A DNA stretch of 10,186 bases. It comes from Calditrichia bacterium (GTDB lineage: Bacteria; Calditrichota; Calditrichia; Calditrichales; Calditrichaceae). The notes beneath the pieces are model-generated. The model was not told the origin of the DNA. It made no database searches and was given only the letters and a program-made list of their open reading frames with translations. Positions 1 to 5,206 of this stretch are shown one piece after another. The translations under genes and the position numbers were made by a program. The DNA is taken from positions 1 to 10,186 of the forward strand of contig JALWEA010000354.1 in the NCBI GenBank assembly GCA_027039465.1, given 5' to 3'. Position 1 is the first letter of the stretch. Each line of letters opens with the position of its first letter.

Positions 1-72
1 CGGCTCTTGGACGATCATCTCTCGGATTTCGTTTAGAATCGGTTCTGTAAAATTTTTTCCATAGATTTCCAT
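1..72 (-). CDS. Partial CDS: N-terminus of a gene leaving the left edge; possibly DUF4338/DruA-like
   Basis: Twenty-four in-frame codons run from an ATG at 72-70 to the window edge with no stop. They begin M-E-I-Y-G-K-N-F-T and end near R-E-M-I-V-Q-E-P. The start is chosen because a near-consensus promoter lies directly upstream (79-107). From memory, the opening followed by an amphipathic I-R-x-[ML]-I-x-x-x-P segment resembles the N-terminus of DUF4338 proteins, a family that includes mobile-element-associated proteins and Druantia DruA. That is only a resemblance over 24 residues. No Shine-Dalgarno sequence is convincing (only GGGG close to the ATG). The gene is separate from the pyr operon, with 438 bp between it and the pyrK stop. 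It could equally be an unrelated small protein. Confidence 0.45.
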   Translation of the reverse strand, partial: MEIYGKNFTEPILNEIREMIVQEP

Positions 73-78
73 ACCCCG

Positions 79-107
79 AATATAACATATTTACCCCCCT
101 GTGTCAA
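79..107 (-). promoter_or_regulatory. Sigma70-type promoter for the left-edge gene
   Basis: Read on the minus strand there is a perfect TTGACA (107-102), a 17-bp spacer, and TATATT (84-79, five of six matches to TATAAT). Only 6 nt (CGGGGT) separate the -10 box from the ATG at 72-70. The expected transcription start therefore falls on or next to the A of the ATG, which would give a leaderless or near-leaderless mRNA. A perfect 10-bp palindrome TCTTCGAAGA (125-134) lies about 18 bp upstream of the -35 box and could be an operator, although nothing else supports that. Confidence 0.6.
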
Positions 108-334
108 GTGTGTACCCAGTTCAGTCTTCGAAGAGAGGGGGACGTCATTTATTGGCAACATAGACTTAGCCTTGATTGCTGTGTGAGTAAAAATCAGCAT
201 CGAATATTCAAAATTTGAAAAAATCCTAAAATCACGGTATTTTTTTCAAAACTTTCTCTAAAAAATATGATTATGACATTAACGCTGAAATTTGTGGTAA
301 AAAATGCATTTTTTTGACCCACCATCTATGTGAC

Positions 335-367
335 TCCCCCTCCCTGCGGTGGTCGCAGGGAGGGGGA
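335..367. terminator. Perfect 14-bp GC-rich hairpin, candidate end of the pyr transcript
   Basis: The arms 335-348 and 354-367 are perfectly complementary (TCCCCCTCCCTGCG with CGCAGGGAGGGGGA) around the 5-nt loop GTGGT. It lies about 144 nt past the pyrK stop and is the strongest hairpin in the region, so it may terminate the minus-strand pyr transcript or protect its 3' end. There is no U-tract immediately after it in either direction. On the minus strand the first U-run comes about 20 nt later, inside the palindrome at 299-314. It is therefore not a textbook intrinsic terminator. The + strand side carries closely spaced G-runs (358-360, 362-366, 369-375) that could form a quadruplex. Confidence 0.45.
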
Positions 368-510
368 AGGGGGGGTAAGACACAAAAATTCCCATTTAAT
401 GAAAAATCAACAGGTTAAATATGTTTTTTAGGAATAAAAGACATAATCCCTAAAAATAATGCTTATTCTTATTAGCAATTGTTCATCATTTCTTAACGTT
501 AAAAATTATT

Positions 511-1293
511 CTACTTCCTTCTCCCCGAAGCATCGCGGTGCGGTAGCCCCAAATCCGTGACTTCCTTTAGCGCCTGGCGATTAAAAACCGGCCCTTCCAC
601 GCAAACCCGTGCCCCGCTACCGTCCAATACGCATTGCCCGCAAATACCGATCCCGCATTTCATGTAACGTTCCAAAGTAAATTCGTAATCAATACCAAGG
701 GGATCCAGCAATTCCTTTAATTTCACAAACATGATTTCCGGCCCGGCGGCGTAAACAAAACGGATGCGGTGATCGGAAATAATCTGCAAAACATCATCCG
801 TAACCAGGCCCTTTTTACCCATGCTGCCGTCATCCGTGGTAAAAAAACAGCGCTCCGACCGGCGTTCAAAATCCGTGGCAAAAATCAGTTCGCTTTTATT
901 GGTGGCTCCCAATAAAGAAACAAAACGCAAACCTTGGGCGCTCAACGCCTGCGCCAGCAAATGCAACGGAGCAATACCGATGCCGCCGCCCACCAGCAAG
1001 GCATCGTTTTGTAGCGAAAAGCCATGGCCGAACGGACCACGAATTCCAACGCGATCACCGGGCTTTAATTCCATCATGGCCGAAGAAAACGGGCCGTAGG
1101 CTTTAACCGAAATTTCCAACCAGTCGTCGCCCAAAGCCGAAACTGAGAACGGTTTTTCATCCAAACCCGGGAGCCAGACATTGACAAACTGTCCTGGCAG
1201 GGCATCCGTCATGCGTTCAAAATAAAAACTTTTCACCGTCGGACTGTGCTCGATAATGCGCAAAACCGGATACGTTTTCATCATATCACTCAT
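511..1293 (-). CDS. pyrK: Dihydroorotate dehydrogenase electron-transfer subunit PyrK
   Basis: PyrK partners PyrD1B in a cytoplasmic heterotetramer and passes electrons from the FMN of PyrD through a [2Fe-2S] cluster and FAD to NAD+. The 260-residue length fits the family. An N-terminal flavin-binding barrel carries the K-P-F-S-V-S motif (47-52), equivalent to the usual R-P-[FY]-S. A nucleotide-binding domain follows with G-G-G-I-G-I-A-P-L (102-110) and Y-A-A-G-P (181-185). The C-terminal 2Fe-2S ligands are Cys213, Cys218, Cys221 and Cys231 (C-x4-C-x2-C-x9-C), followed by E-G-P-V-F. The start overlaps the pyrD stop by 8 nt, which implies translational coupling. A G-rich stretch (GGGGG) 7 nt upstream is a modest ribosome site. 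Methionines at 4 and 5 are alternative starts. It is the last gene of the pyrBIDK block. Confidence 0.95.
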   Translation of the reverse strand: MSDMMKTYPVLRIIEHSPTVKSFYFERMTDALPGQFVNVWLPGLDEKPFSVSALGDDWLEISVKAYGPFSSAMMELKPGDRVGIRGPFGHGFSLQNDALLVGGGIGIAPLHLLAQALSAQGLRFVSLLGATNKSELIFATDFERRSERCFFTTDDGSMGKKGLVTDDVLQIISDHRIRFVYAAGPEIMFVKLKELLDPLGIDYEFTLERYMKCGIGICGQCVLDGSGARVCVEGPVFNRQALKEVTDLGLPHRDASGRRK

Positions 1294-2200
1294 GAGCCAG
1301 CCCCCGTATTTCAGCCGGAGAAGTAAATCCGTACTTCGTCAGGTAATCCTGAATACCGCGATTGACTTTGCGGAAGATTTCCATTCCCTGATAATACACA
1401 CCGCTACCGATGCCGATTAAAGTGGCGCCGGCCAAAATCATTTGAATCGCGTCTTCCGCCGTGGTTACGCCACCCGTGCCTATGATGGGAATGCGCACCT
1501 GCTCGTAGGCTTCGAACACCGACTTAACGGCAATAGGCAAAATGGCCGGTCCGGAAACGCCGCCCGTTTTATTGGACAAAATCGGTTTGCGCACGTCGAT
1601 GTCGATCAACATGCCAGGCCCTACCGTGTTGATGAGCGTCAGGGCGTCGGCGCCGTGATCTTCACACACTTTGGCCATGCGTCCCACGCCCGGGCCGTGC
1701 GGGCCTAATTTCACGGAGATCGGAATATTACCGGCGTACTTTTTAACAATCTCGGTCACCTTGGCCGTATCCTGCGGGCTGTCGCCAAAAGGCGTCCCGA
1801 ATTCCGATCGTACATTAGGGCAGGAAACGTTCACTTCAATCAAATCGGGAGACGCTTCCACCAGTTGTTGGGTTACCTCGCCGTACTCTTCGATGGTGCG
1901 ACCGAAAATCGAAGCAAAAATCGGCGCCTCACATTGGGCTTTAAACTTCTTGATTTCCTTAATAACTTCTGCAACGCCCGGATTGGAAAGCCCAACCGCA
2001 TTGAGCAATCCGTGACGGAAAGGCAAAATACTGGGATTGGGGTGCCCTTTGCGTCCTTCGGTATTAAACGATTTGGTGGTGACCGCCCCGGCACCGGATT
2101 CGACCACCCGTCTCATCGAATCGGCTGTTAAGCCCAAAATACCCGAGGCCAAAACCGTAGGGCGCTCCAGGTTCAAATTCAAAAAAGAAACATTTACCAT
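1286..2200 (-). CDS. pyrD: Dihydroorotate dehydrogenase, class 1B catalytic subunit PyrD
   Basis: The enzyme oxidises dihydroorotate to orotate with FMN. The product is 304 residues, typical for a cytosolic class 1 enzyme. Visible family features are A-S-G-I-L-G near 18-23, the T-T-K-S segment with Lys43, N-A-V-G-L-S-N-P-G (67-75), and the active-site loop E-V-N-V-S-C-P-N-V. Its catalytic base Cys127 marks class 1 (class 2 uses Ser). The phosphate/FMN segments N-K-T-G-G-V-S-G-P-A-I and P-I-I-G-T-G-G-V lie toward the C-terminus. An adjacent, overlapping pyrK makes this class 1B, which is NAD-linked and does not depend on quinone. The ATG follows the pyrI stop after 6 nt, with GAGG inside the pyrI stop region as the likely ribosome site. 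Confidence 0.96.
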   Translation of the reverse strand: MVNVSFLNLNLERPTVLASGILGLTADSMRRVVESGAGAVTTKSFNTEGRKGHPNPSILPFRHGLLNAVGLSNPGVAEVIKEIKKFKAQCEAPIFASIFGRTIEEYGEVTQQLVEASPDLIEVNVSCPNVRSEFGTPFGDSPQDTAKVTEIVKKYAGNIPISVKLGPHGPGVGRMAKVCEDHGADALTLINTVGPGMLIDIDVRKPILSNKTGGVSGPAILPIAVKSVFEAYEQVRIPIIGTGGVTTAEDAIQMILAGATLIGIGSGVYYQGMEIFRKVNRGIQDYLTKYGFTSPAEIRGLAHE

Positions 2201-2206
2201 GCCGCC

Positions 2207-2689
2207 TCACTTTATAATCGGTTGAAGTTCGGAACGGTCGAATATGCGTTCGCAATAGTTACATTTCACCTGATCGCTATTTTCGTCCACAGCCACAAAA
2301 ACGGTTTCAATACCCGGCTGCAAATTGGTAATGCAATTGGGGTTTTTACATTTAAGTAAATTACGGATTTCCTTCGGTGCCTGCACCACAACCTTGCTGT
2401 ACACTTTGTACTCTTTAATAGCTTTGATGGTCACTCCGGGCACGACAATGGAAATGTGCTGAATAATTTCCGGTGCCAGGAACTCCAACTGCAATTTAAT
2501 CAGGTCTTTGCGCCCCAACTTTTTACTGTCATAATTCAAACCCAATGTAATGGGCACATCCTTCAACTCTTCGTAACGGGAAATGATTTCCAGAATTTTA
2601 ACACCGTCTCCGGCGGGAATATGGTCAATGACGATGCCCAGTTTAATTTTGGGAATCATCAACATATTTTCGTTTTTCACGGCACTCAT
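2207..2689 (-). CDS. pyrI: Aspartate carbamoyltransferase regulatory subunit PyrI
   Basis: PyrI forms regulatory dimers that bind nucleotide effectors (CTP, ATP and relatives in known members) and attach to PyrB trimers through a zinc domain. The product is 160 residues, close to the usual 150-155. The N-terminal allosteric domain contains the hallmark G-x-V-I-D-H-I-P-A-G segment (about 18-27). The C-terminal zinc domain has Cys114, Cys119, Cys143 and Cys146, spaced C-x4-C and C-x2-C as in the family. The ATG overlaps the pyrB TGA in an ATGA arrangement, so the two subunits should be made in coupled amounts. Its presence implies an allosterically controlled holoenzyme rather than an unregulated PyrB trimer. 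An alternative start at Met9 or Met11 would shorten a poorly conserved N-terminus. Confidence 0.96.
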   Translation of the reverse strand: MSAVKNENMLMIPKIKLGIVIDHIPAGDGVKILEIISRYEELKDVPITLGLNYDSKKLGRKDLIKLQLEFLAPEIIQHISIVVPGVTIKAIKEYKVYSKVVVQAPKEIRNLLKCKNPNCITNLQPGIETVFVAVDENSDQVKCNYCERIFDRSELQPIIK

Positions 2690-3606
2690 AATGCAACTCC
2701 CAAATGTTTGGTTAATATGGCCTGACGCATGATCACCCCGTTGCGCGCCTGCGGGAAGTATCCGGCAAATTTGGTTTTGTCCACATCATAGGCGATTTCA
2801 TTCACGCGCGGCAAAGGATGCAGCACGCGCAAATGCGGTTTGGCGTCGGCCAGCATGGCGGCAGTTAACAGATAGCTGTCTTTAACTTTTTCGTATTCCA
2901 GCAAATCAGGGAAACGTTCCCGTTGGATGCGCGTCATGTACAAAATATCGCATTTGGAAATCGCTTCTTCCAGTTGGTTGGTTTCGTAGAAGTGATACTT
3001 GTCCGGCTCATCGGTCATCATAAAATATTTGGGCAGACGCAAGGATTCCGGCGCGACCAAAATAAAATTCGTTACGTCAAACTTCATCAGCGCCCGGATA
3101 AGCGAATGCACAGTGCGCGAGTATTTTAAGTCTCCCACAAAAGCTACCGTAATGCCGGAGATTTGTCCCAAATCTTTTTCGATCGTGAACAAGTCCAGCA
3201 GTGTTTGTGTGGGATGCTGATTGGAACCGTCTCCTGCGTTAATCACCGGTAAACGACTTTCCATCGCAGCCAGCCGTGCAGTTCCTTCTCCGGGATGACG
3301 GATGACCATAATATCGCAATAATTTTCCACCGTGTGAATGGTGTCGGTGAACGATTCCCCTTTGGAAACCGAAGTGGCCGATTGCTCGGCAAAACCGATC
3401 ACGCTGCCGCCAAGGCGGTGCATGGCCGATTCGAAGCTTAAACGTGTACGCGTACTCGGCTCGAAAAACATGGCGGCCATAATTTTGCCGGGCAGCAGGC
3501 GGTAGCGCTCTTCGTCCGACATTGCTTCGACCAGATGCGCCACCCGCAAATAGTCTTTGATCTCATCAACGGTGAGATCGTCCATGGAAATGAGGTCTTT
3601 TTTCAT
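2686..3606 (-). CDS. pyrB: Aspartate carbamoyltransferase catalytic subunit PyrB
   Basis: PyrB condenses carbamoyl phosphate and aspartate to carbamoyl-aspartate, the committed pyrimidine step. The 306-residue length is normal for a catalytic chain. The carbamoyl-phosphate site F-F-E-P-S-T-R-T-R (Ser51-Thr52-Arg53-Thr54) is intact. The mobile loop S-V-S-K-G-E-S carries Lys82, and R-H-P (103-105) and H-P-T-Q (131-134) are present. The aspartate-side motif H-P-L-P-R-V-N-E lies near 263-270, followed by A-R-N-G-V-I-M-R. The start is supported by a GAGG site 6 nt upstream. The overlap with pyrI supports a class B, PyrB6PyrI6-like complex. The 5' side is unusual within the cluster: pyrF lies about 0.9 kb away, across the GIY-YIG/repeat module. 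Confidence 0.97.
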   Translation of the reverse strand: MKKDLISMDDLTVDEIKDYLRVAHLVEAMSDEERYRLLPGKIMAAMFFEPSTRTRLSFESAMHRLGGSVIGFAEQSATSVSKGESFTDTIHTVENYCDIMVIRHPGEGTARLAAMESRLPVINAGDGSNQHPTQTLLDLFTIEKDLGQISGITVAFVGDLKYSRTVHSLIRALMKFDVTNFILVAPESLRLPKYFMMTDEPDKYHFYETNQLEEAISKCDILYMTRIQRERFPDLLEYEKVKDSYLLTAAMLADAKPHLRVLHPLPRVNEIAYDVDKTKFAGYFPQARNGVIMRQAILTKHLGVAL

Positions 3607-3638
3607 TGTTTTCCTCTGATGATGGTTTTTATCTAATC

Positions 3639-3657
3639 AACTTATGTTCCATAAGTT
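3639..3657. promoter_or_regulatory. 19-bp inverted repeat in the pyrB leader (operator or leader hairpin candidate)
   Basis: AACTTATG and CATAAGTT form a perfect 8-bp inverted repeat around a 3-nt centre, 33 bp upstream of the pyrB start. It lies outside the direct repeat that begins at 3696, so it belongs to the native leader. Its symmetry is that of a dimeric regulator site, but it could also form an RNA hairpin. There is no U-run behind it, so it is not an obvious terminator or attenuator. No specific regulator can be named. Confidence 0.35.
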
Positions 3658-3695
3658 AGTGAATATTGATCTTTATTCGTGAATTTAAATGCATC

Positions 3696-3942
3696 CAGCG
3701 CGGTTGCCGAGTGTTTCGCCGACGAAGTCATAATTGACTTTTCAAACATCAACGTAACAAGGCGGAACGTATCGAGGCGCCGCGCTAAGTCAGCACATCT
3801 TCCGTAGAAAACCTTTTGAGAAGTCCTACTAATCTCAAACTGCTAAGTAACCGCGTCTCGATACGTTCCGATAAATCGGAACTACTCTACAACCATGTCT
3901 CGATACGCCCTTCCGCTGCGCGGAAGGGCTACTCGACAACCG
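3696..3942 (+). repeat. Structured direct repeat, copy A (247 bp, two terminal hairpin units)
   Basis: This sequence aligns almost base for base with copy B (4325-4530) in the same orientation, starting CAGCGCGGTT and ending TACTCGACAACCG. It contains a perfect 14-nt inverted repeat, CGGAACGTATCGAG (3763-3776) with CTCGATACGTTCCG (3857-3870), enclosing an inner hairpin TTTGAGA (3815-3821) with TCTCAAA (3833-3839). The right end has two tandem hairpin units with different stems: GTTCCGAT/ATCGGAAC (3865-3882) and GCCCTTCCGC/GCGGAAGGGC (3907-3929). Copy B has only one such unit. Preserved pairing despite changed stem sequence suggests that the folded form matters. Confidence 0.85.
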
Positions 3943-3981
3943 TTTTTTAAGTAATGAAATTAGTCGAAATACTTTTTTTCA

Positions 3982-4284
3982 TCAACTGATGTTTTTCTCC
4001 TTTATAAACACCTTTTTGGCCAATTTGGGCAGTTCTTCATACTTTCCAAGTACTAATGCTTTTTTCTTTTTATGGCTCCACTTTTTCACTTGCTGTTCTC
4101 TTTGAAAAGCCAGCTCAATTTGATCATATTCTTCATAATAAACCAATTTAACCGGCAATCGTTTTCTTGTATATTCCGCCCCAAAGCCACTTTCATGTTG
4201 GATTATTCGGTAATGCAAATCCTTTGTACTTCCTGTGTAATAAGTCCCATCCGCACATAAAAGGATGTACATGTATGCCGTCAT
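3982..4284 (-). CDS. Solo GIY-YIG endonuclease domain protein (UPF0213/YhbQ-like)
   Basis: This 100-residue protein is almost entirely one GIY-YIG nuclease domain, with no visible DNA-binding extension, signal peptide or membrane segment. The first motif is degenerate (Y6-I7-L8) and the second reads Y16-T17-G18. The expected active-site residues are present: Tyr6 and Tyr16, Arg26, His30 and Glu63 in Q-R-E. The pattern C-A-D-G-T-Y-Y-T-G-S-T, then Y-T-R-K-R-L-P, then K-K-W-S-H-K-K-K, is typical of the UPF0213 group. The C-terminus is lysine-rich. AAGGA 6 nt upstream supports the ATG. The gene lies between two direct copies of a structured repeat. Cellular function is unknown for most solo members. 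A role in cleaving or moving the hairpin repeats is inferred from context only. Confidence 0.9.
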   Translation of the reverse strand: MTAYMYILLCADGTYYTGSTKDLHYRIIQHESGFGAEYTRKRLPVKLVYYEEYDQIELAFQREQQVKKWSHKKKKALVLGKYEELPKLAKKVFIKEKNIS

Positions 4285-4324
4285 GATTAATCCTTTTTTG
4301 CAATTTAAAACATTGTACGACTCT

Positions 4325-4530
4325 CAGCGCGGTTACGAAGTGTTTCGCCGACAAAGCCATAATTGATTTTCAAAGCTCAACGCTGCAAGGCAAAACGTAT
4401 CGAGGTACCGCGCTAAGTCAGCACATCTTCCATCAAAACACCTTTTGAGACCGTCCCATTAATCTCAAATTATTTAGCAACCGTGTCTCGATACGTCCTT
4501 CCGCTGCGCGGAAGTCCTACTCGACAACCG
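4325..4530 (+). repeat. Structured direct repeat, copy B (206 bp, one terminal hairpin unit)
   Basis: It is the same family and orientation as copy A, 382 bp beyond its end. The outer inverted repeat ACGTATCGAG (4395-4404) with CTCGATACGT (4487-4496) and the inner hairpin TTTGAGA (4444-4450) with TCTCAAA (4463-4469) are kept, while much of the sequence between has drifted. The single terminal unit has stem CTTCCGC/GCGGAAG (4498-4504 with 4508-4514) and a TGC loop. The repeat runs 14 bp into pyrF and provides that gene's stop codon. Confidence 0.85.
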
Positions 4531-5206
4531 ATTGCATTACTTTCTCCAAATACCCCGCCCGATCTTCTGCGTTCAATAAGGCACGACCGACAATCAAATA
4601 ATGGGTCTGCAAAAAGTCGAATTGGCGCGGATCGCCACCCTGCTTCCCGAAACCCGGTGAGTAAAATATTGCATCATCGGGCTGATTCAGAGCCGTAAAT
4701 ATTTCCTTCACCGCCTGCGGTTTGGTTAGAGGCACGACAAATCGTTTGACGCCCAAACCGTAGGCTCTGGTGTAAATATCCAAGATCGCTTTATCGTCCA
4801 AATAACCGCCTTCCGAAATCCGATATTTGGGATGAGTCATGATGCCGCCTACAATCACGGTGCGCTGCGCTTCCTGTAAGGCTTTAACCCATGCTTCCAA
4901 TGTAGCAGGTCCAGCCTGCGGGAAAAGAATTACTTCGTCAATACCGTTATCTTTCATTAAAGCCGCAAATTTACCACCCATGTCGGGAATGTCCGTAGCC
5001 GCTTTTTGATGATCGTAAATAATCGGCTTTTTCGAATAATAACGAATGGTTTCCACCACTTTTTTCAGGCCGAATGTCAATCCGGCGATAAAACCGATTT
5101 TGTAACCGTAAATCAACGGTGAAGTATCCACTTCCTGTACCAGCAATTCAATTTTTTTCAAATCATTCGTATCCAAAGCGGGAATCAATTTTCTAATACG
5201 TGCCAT
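4517..5206 (-). CDS. pyrF: Orotidine 5'-phosphate decarboxylase PyrF, variant active-site spacing
   Basis: PyrF decarboxylates OMP to UMP as a cytoplasmic TIM barrel. The product is 229 residues, a normal length. Family landmarks are A-L-D with Asp12, Y-K-I-G with Lys36, the strand-3 segment I-I-Y-D-H-Q-K-A-A-T-D-I-P, the phosphate-binding S-P-G-F-G-K-Q-G-G-D and the C-terminal I-V-G-R-A. The catalytic cluster reads Asp65-x2-Lys68-x3-Asp72, not the usual D-x-K-x2-D, so one residue seems added on each side of the lysine. Context still argues strongly for PyrF. The ATG follows the pyrE stop with no gap, and AAGGAG lies inside the end of pyrE. The last three codons and the TAG lie within repeat copy B. 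A related OMPDC-superfamily enzyme cannot be excluded. Confidence 0.88.
   Translation of the reverse strand: MARIRKLIPALDTNDLKKIELLVQEVDTSPLIYGYKIGFIAGLTFGLKKVVETIRYYSKKPIIYDHQKAATDIPDMGGKFAALMKDNGIDEVILFPQAGPATLEAWVKALQEAQRTVIVGGIMTHPKYRISEGGYLDDKAILDIYTRAYGLGVKRFVVPLTKPQAVKEIFTALNQPDDAIFYSPGFGKQGGDPRQFDFLQTHYLIVGRALLNAEDRAGYLEKVMQSVVE

Larger units (their letters stand above)
73..510. other. AT-rich intergenic region downstream of pyrK
   Basis: No credible coding sequence was seen on either strand. The stretch holds the promoter at 79-107, a long A/T-rich portion with a perfect palindrome AAAAAATGCATTTTTT (299-314), the GC-rich hairpin at 335-367, a G-run that follows it (369-375), and a weak A/T hairpin TTTTTAGG/CCTAAAAA (425-432 with 449-456). 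The base composition is clearly more AT-rich than the neighbouring genes. It separates the pyr operon end from an unrelated transcription unit. Confidence 0.7.
3607..3981. other. pyrB leader plus left repeat copy; no gene
   Basis: The 375 bp between pyrB and the GIY-YIG gene contain the native pyrB leader (3607-3695, with the palindrome at 3639-3657) and the long structured repeat copy A (3696-3942). A short T-run (3943-3948) and about 30 bp of AT-rich sequence precede the GIY-YIG stop. No coding sequence was seen. A promoter for pyrBIDK is expected in the leader, but I could not identify convincing -35 and -10 boxes. Confidence 0.6.
3696..4530. mobile_element. Putative repeat-flanked GIY-YIG nuclease module inserted between pyrF and pyrB
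   Basis: Two direct copies of a structured repeat (A and B) bracket a single small nuclease gene, and the whole unit sits in the only large gap of an otherwise tightly packed pyr operon. The repeat edge replaces the end of pyrF, as expected of an insertion. Two related hairpin units elsewhere in the window (7227-7343) carry no nuclease gene and would be non-autonomous members. The logic resembles REP/RAYT systems, but with a GIY-YIG enzyme. No target-site duplication is evident at the outer edges. Mobility is an inference; recombination between the direct repeats could also delete the gene. Confidence 0.4.

Noticed and set aside
425..456. A/T-rich hairpin TTTTTAGG/CCTAAAAA downstream of pyrK as terminator
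   Set aside because: Only 8 bp, mostly A-T, with a 16-nt loop. Too weak to call in an AT-rich stretch.
821..1099. Plus-strand open frame opposite pyrK (and similar frames opposite pyrD, pyrE, purF and purN)
   Set aside because: They lie wholly within strongly supported minus-strand genes, show no family motifs and have no operon context. They are antisense shadows.
3696..3790. tRNA-like look of the GCGCGGTTGCCGAG stretch
   Set aside because: No cloverleaf with anticodon and T-arm can be drawn, and the same sequence recurs in copy B with changes that do not preserve a tRNA fold.
3943..3948. Intrinsic terminator from hairpin unit A2 plus the T-run
   Set aside because: The T-run follows the hairpin only on the + strand, where no gene is transcribed, and is separated from the stem by 13 nt. 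On the minus strand there is no U-tract.
4285..4324. Promoter for the GIY-YIG gene with -10 TACAAT (4317-4312, minus strand)
   Set aside because: The -10 box is reasonable but no matching -35 sequence is found at the right distance in repeat copy B. Left uncalled.
3696..4530. CRISPR-like array
   Set aside because: Only two long direct repeats with a gene between them and irregular short hairpin units. No regular 25-40 nt repeats with unique spacers and no cas genes.
4483..4698. Plus-strand open frame starting in repeat copy B
   Set aside because: It begins inside the repeat and continues antisense to pyrF. No independent support.
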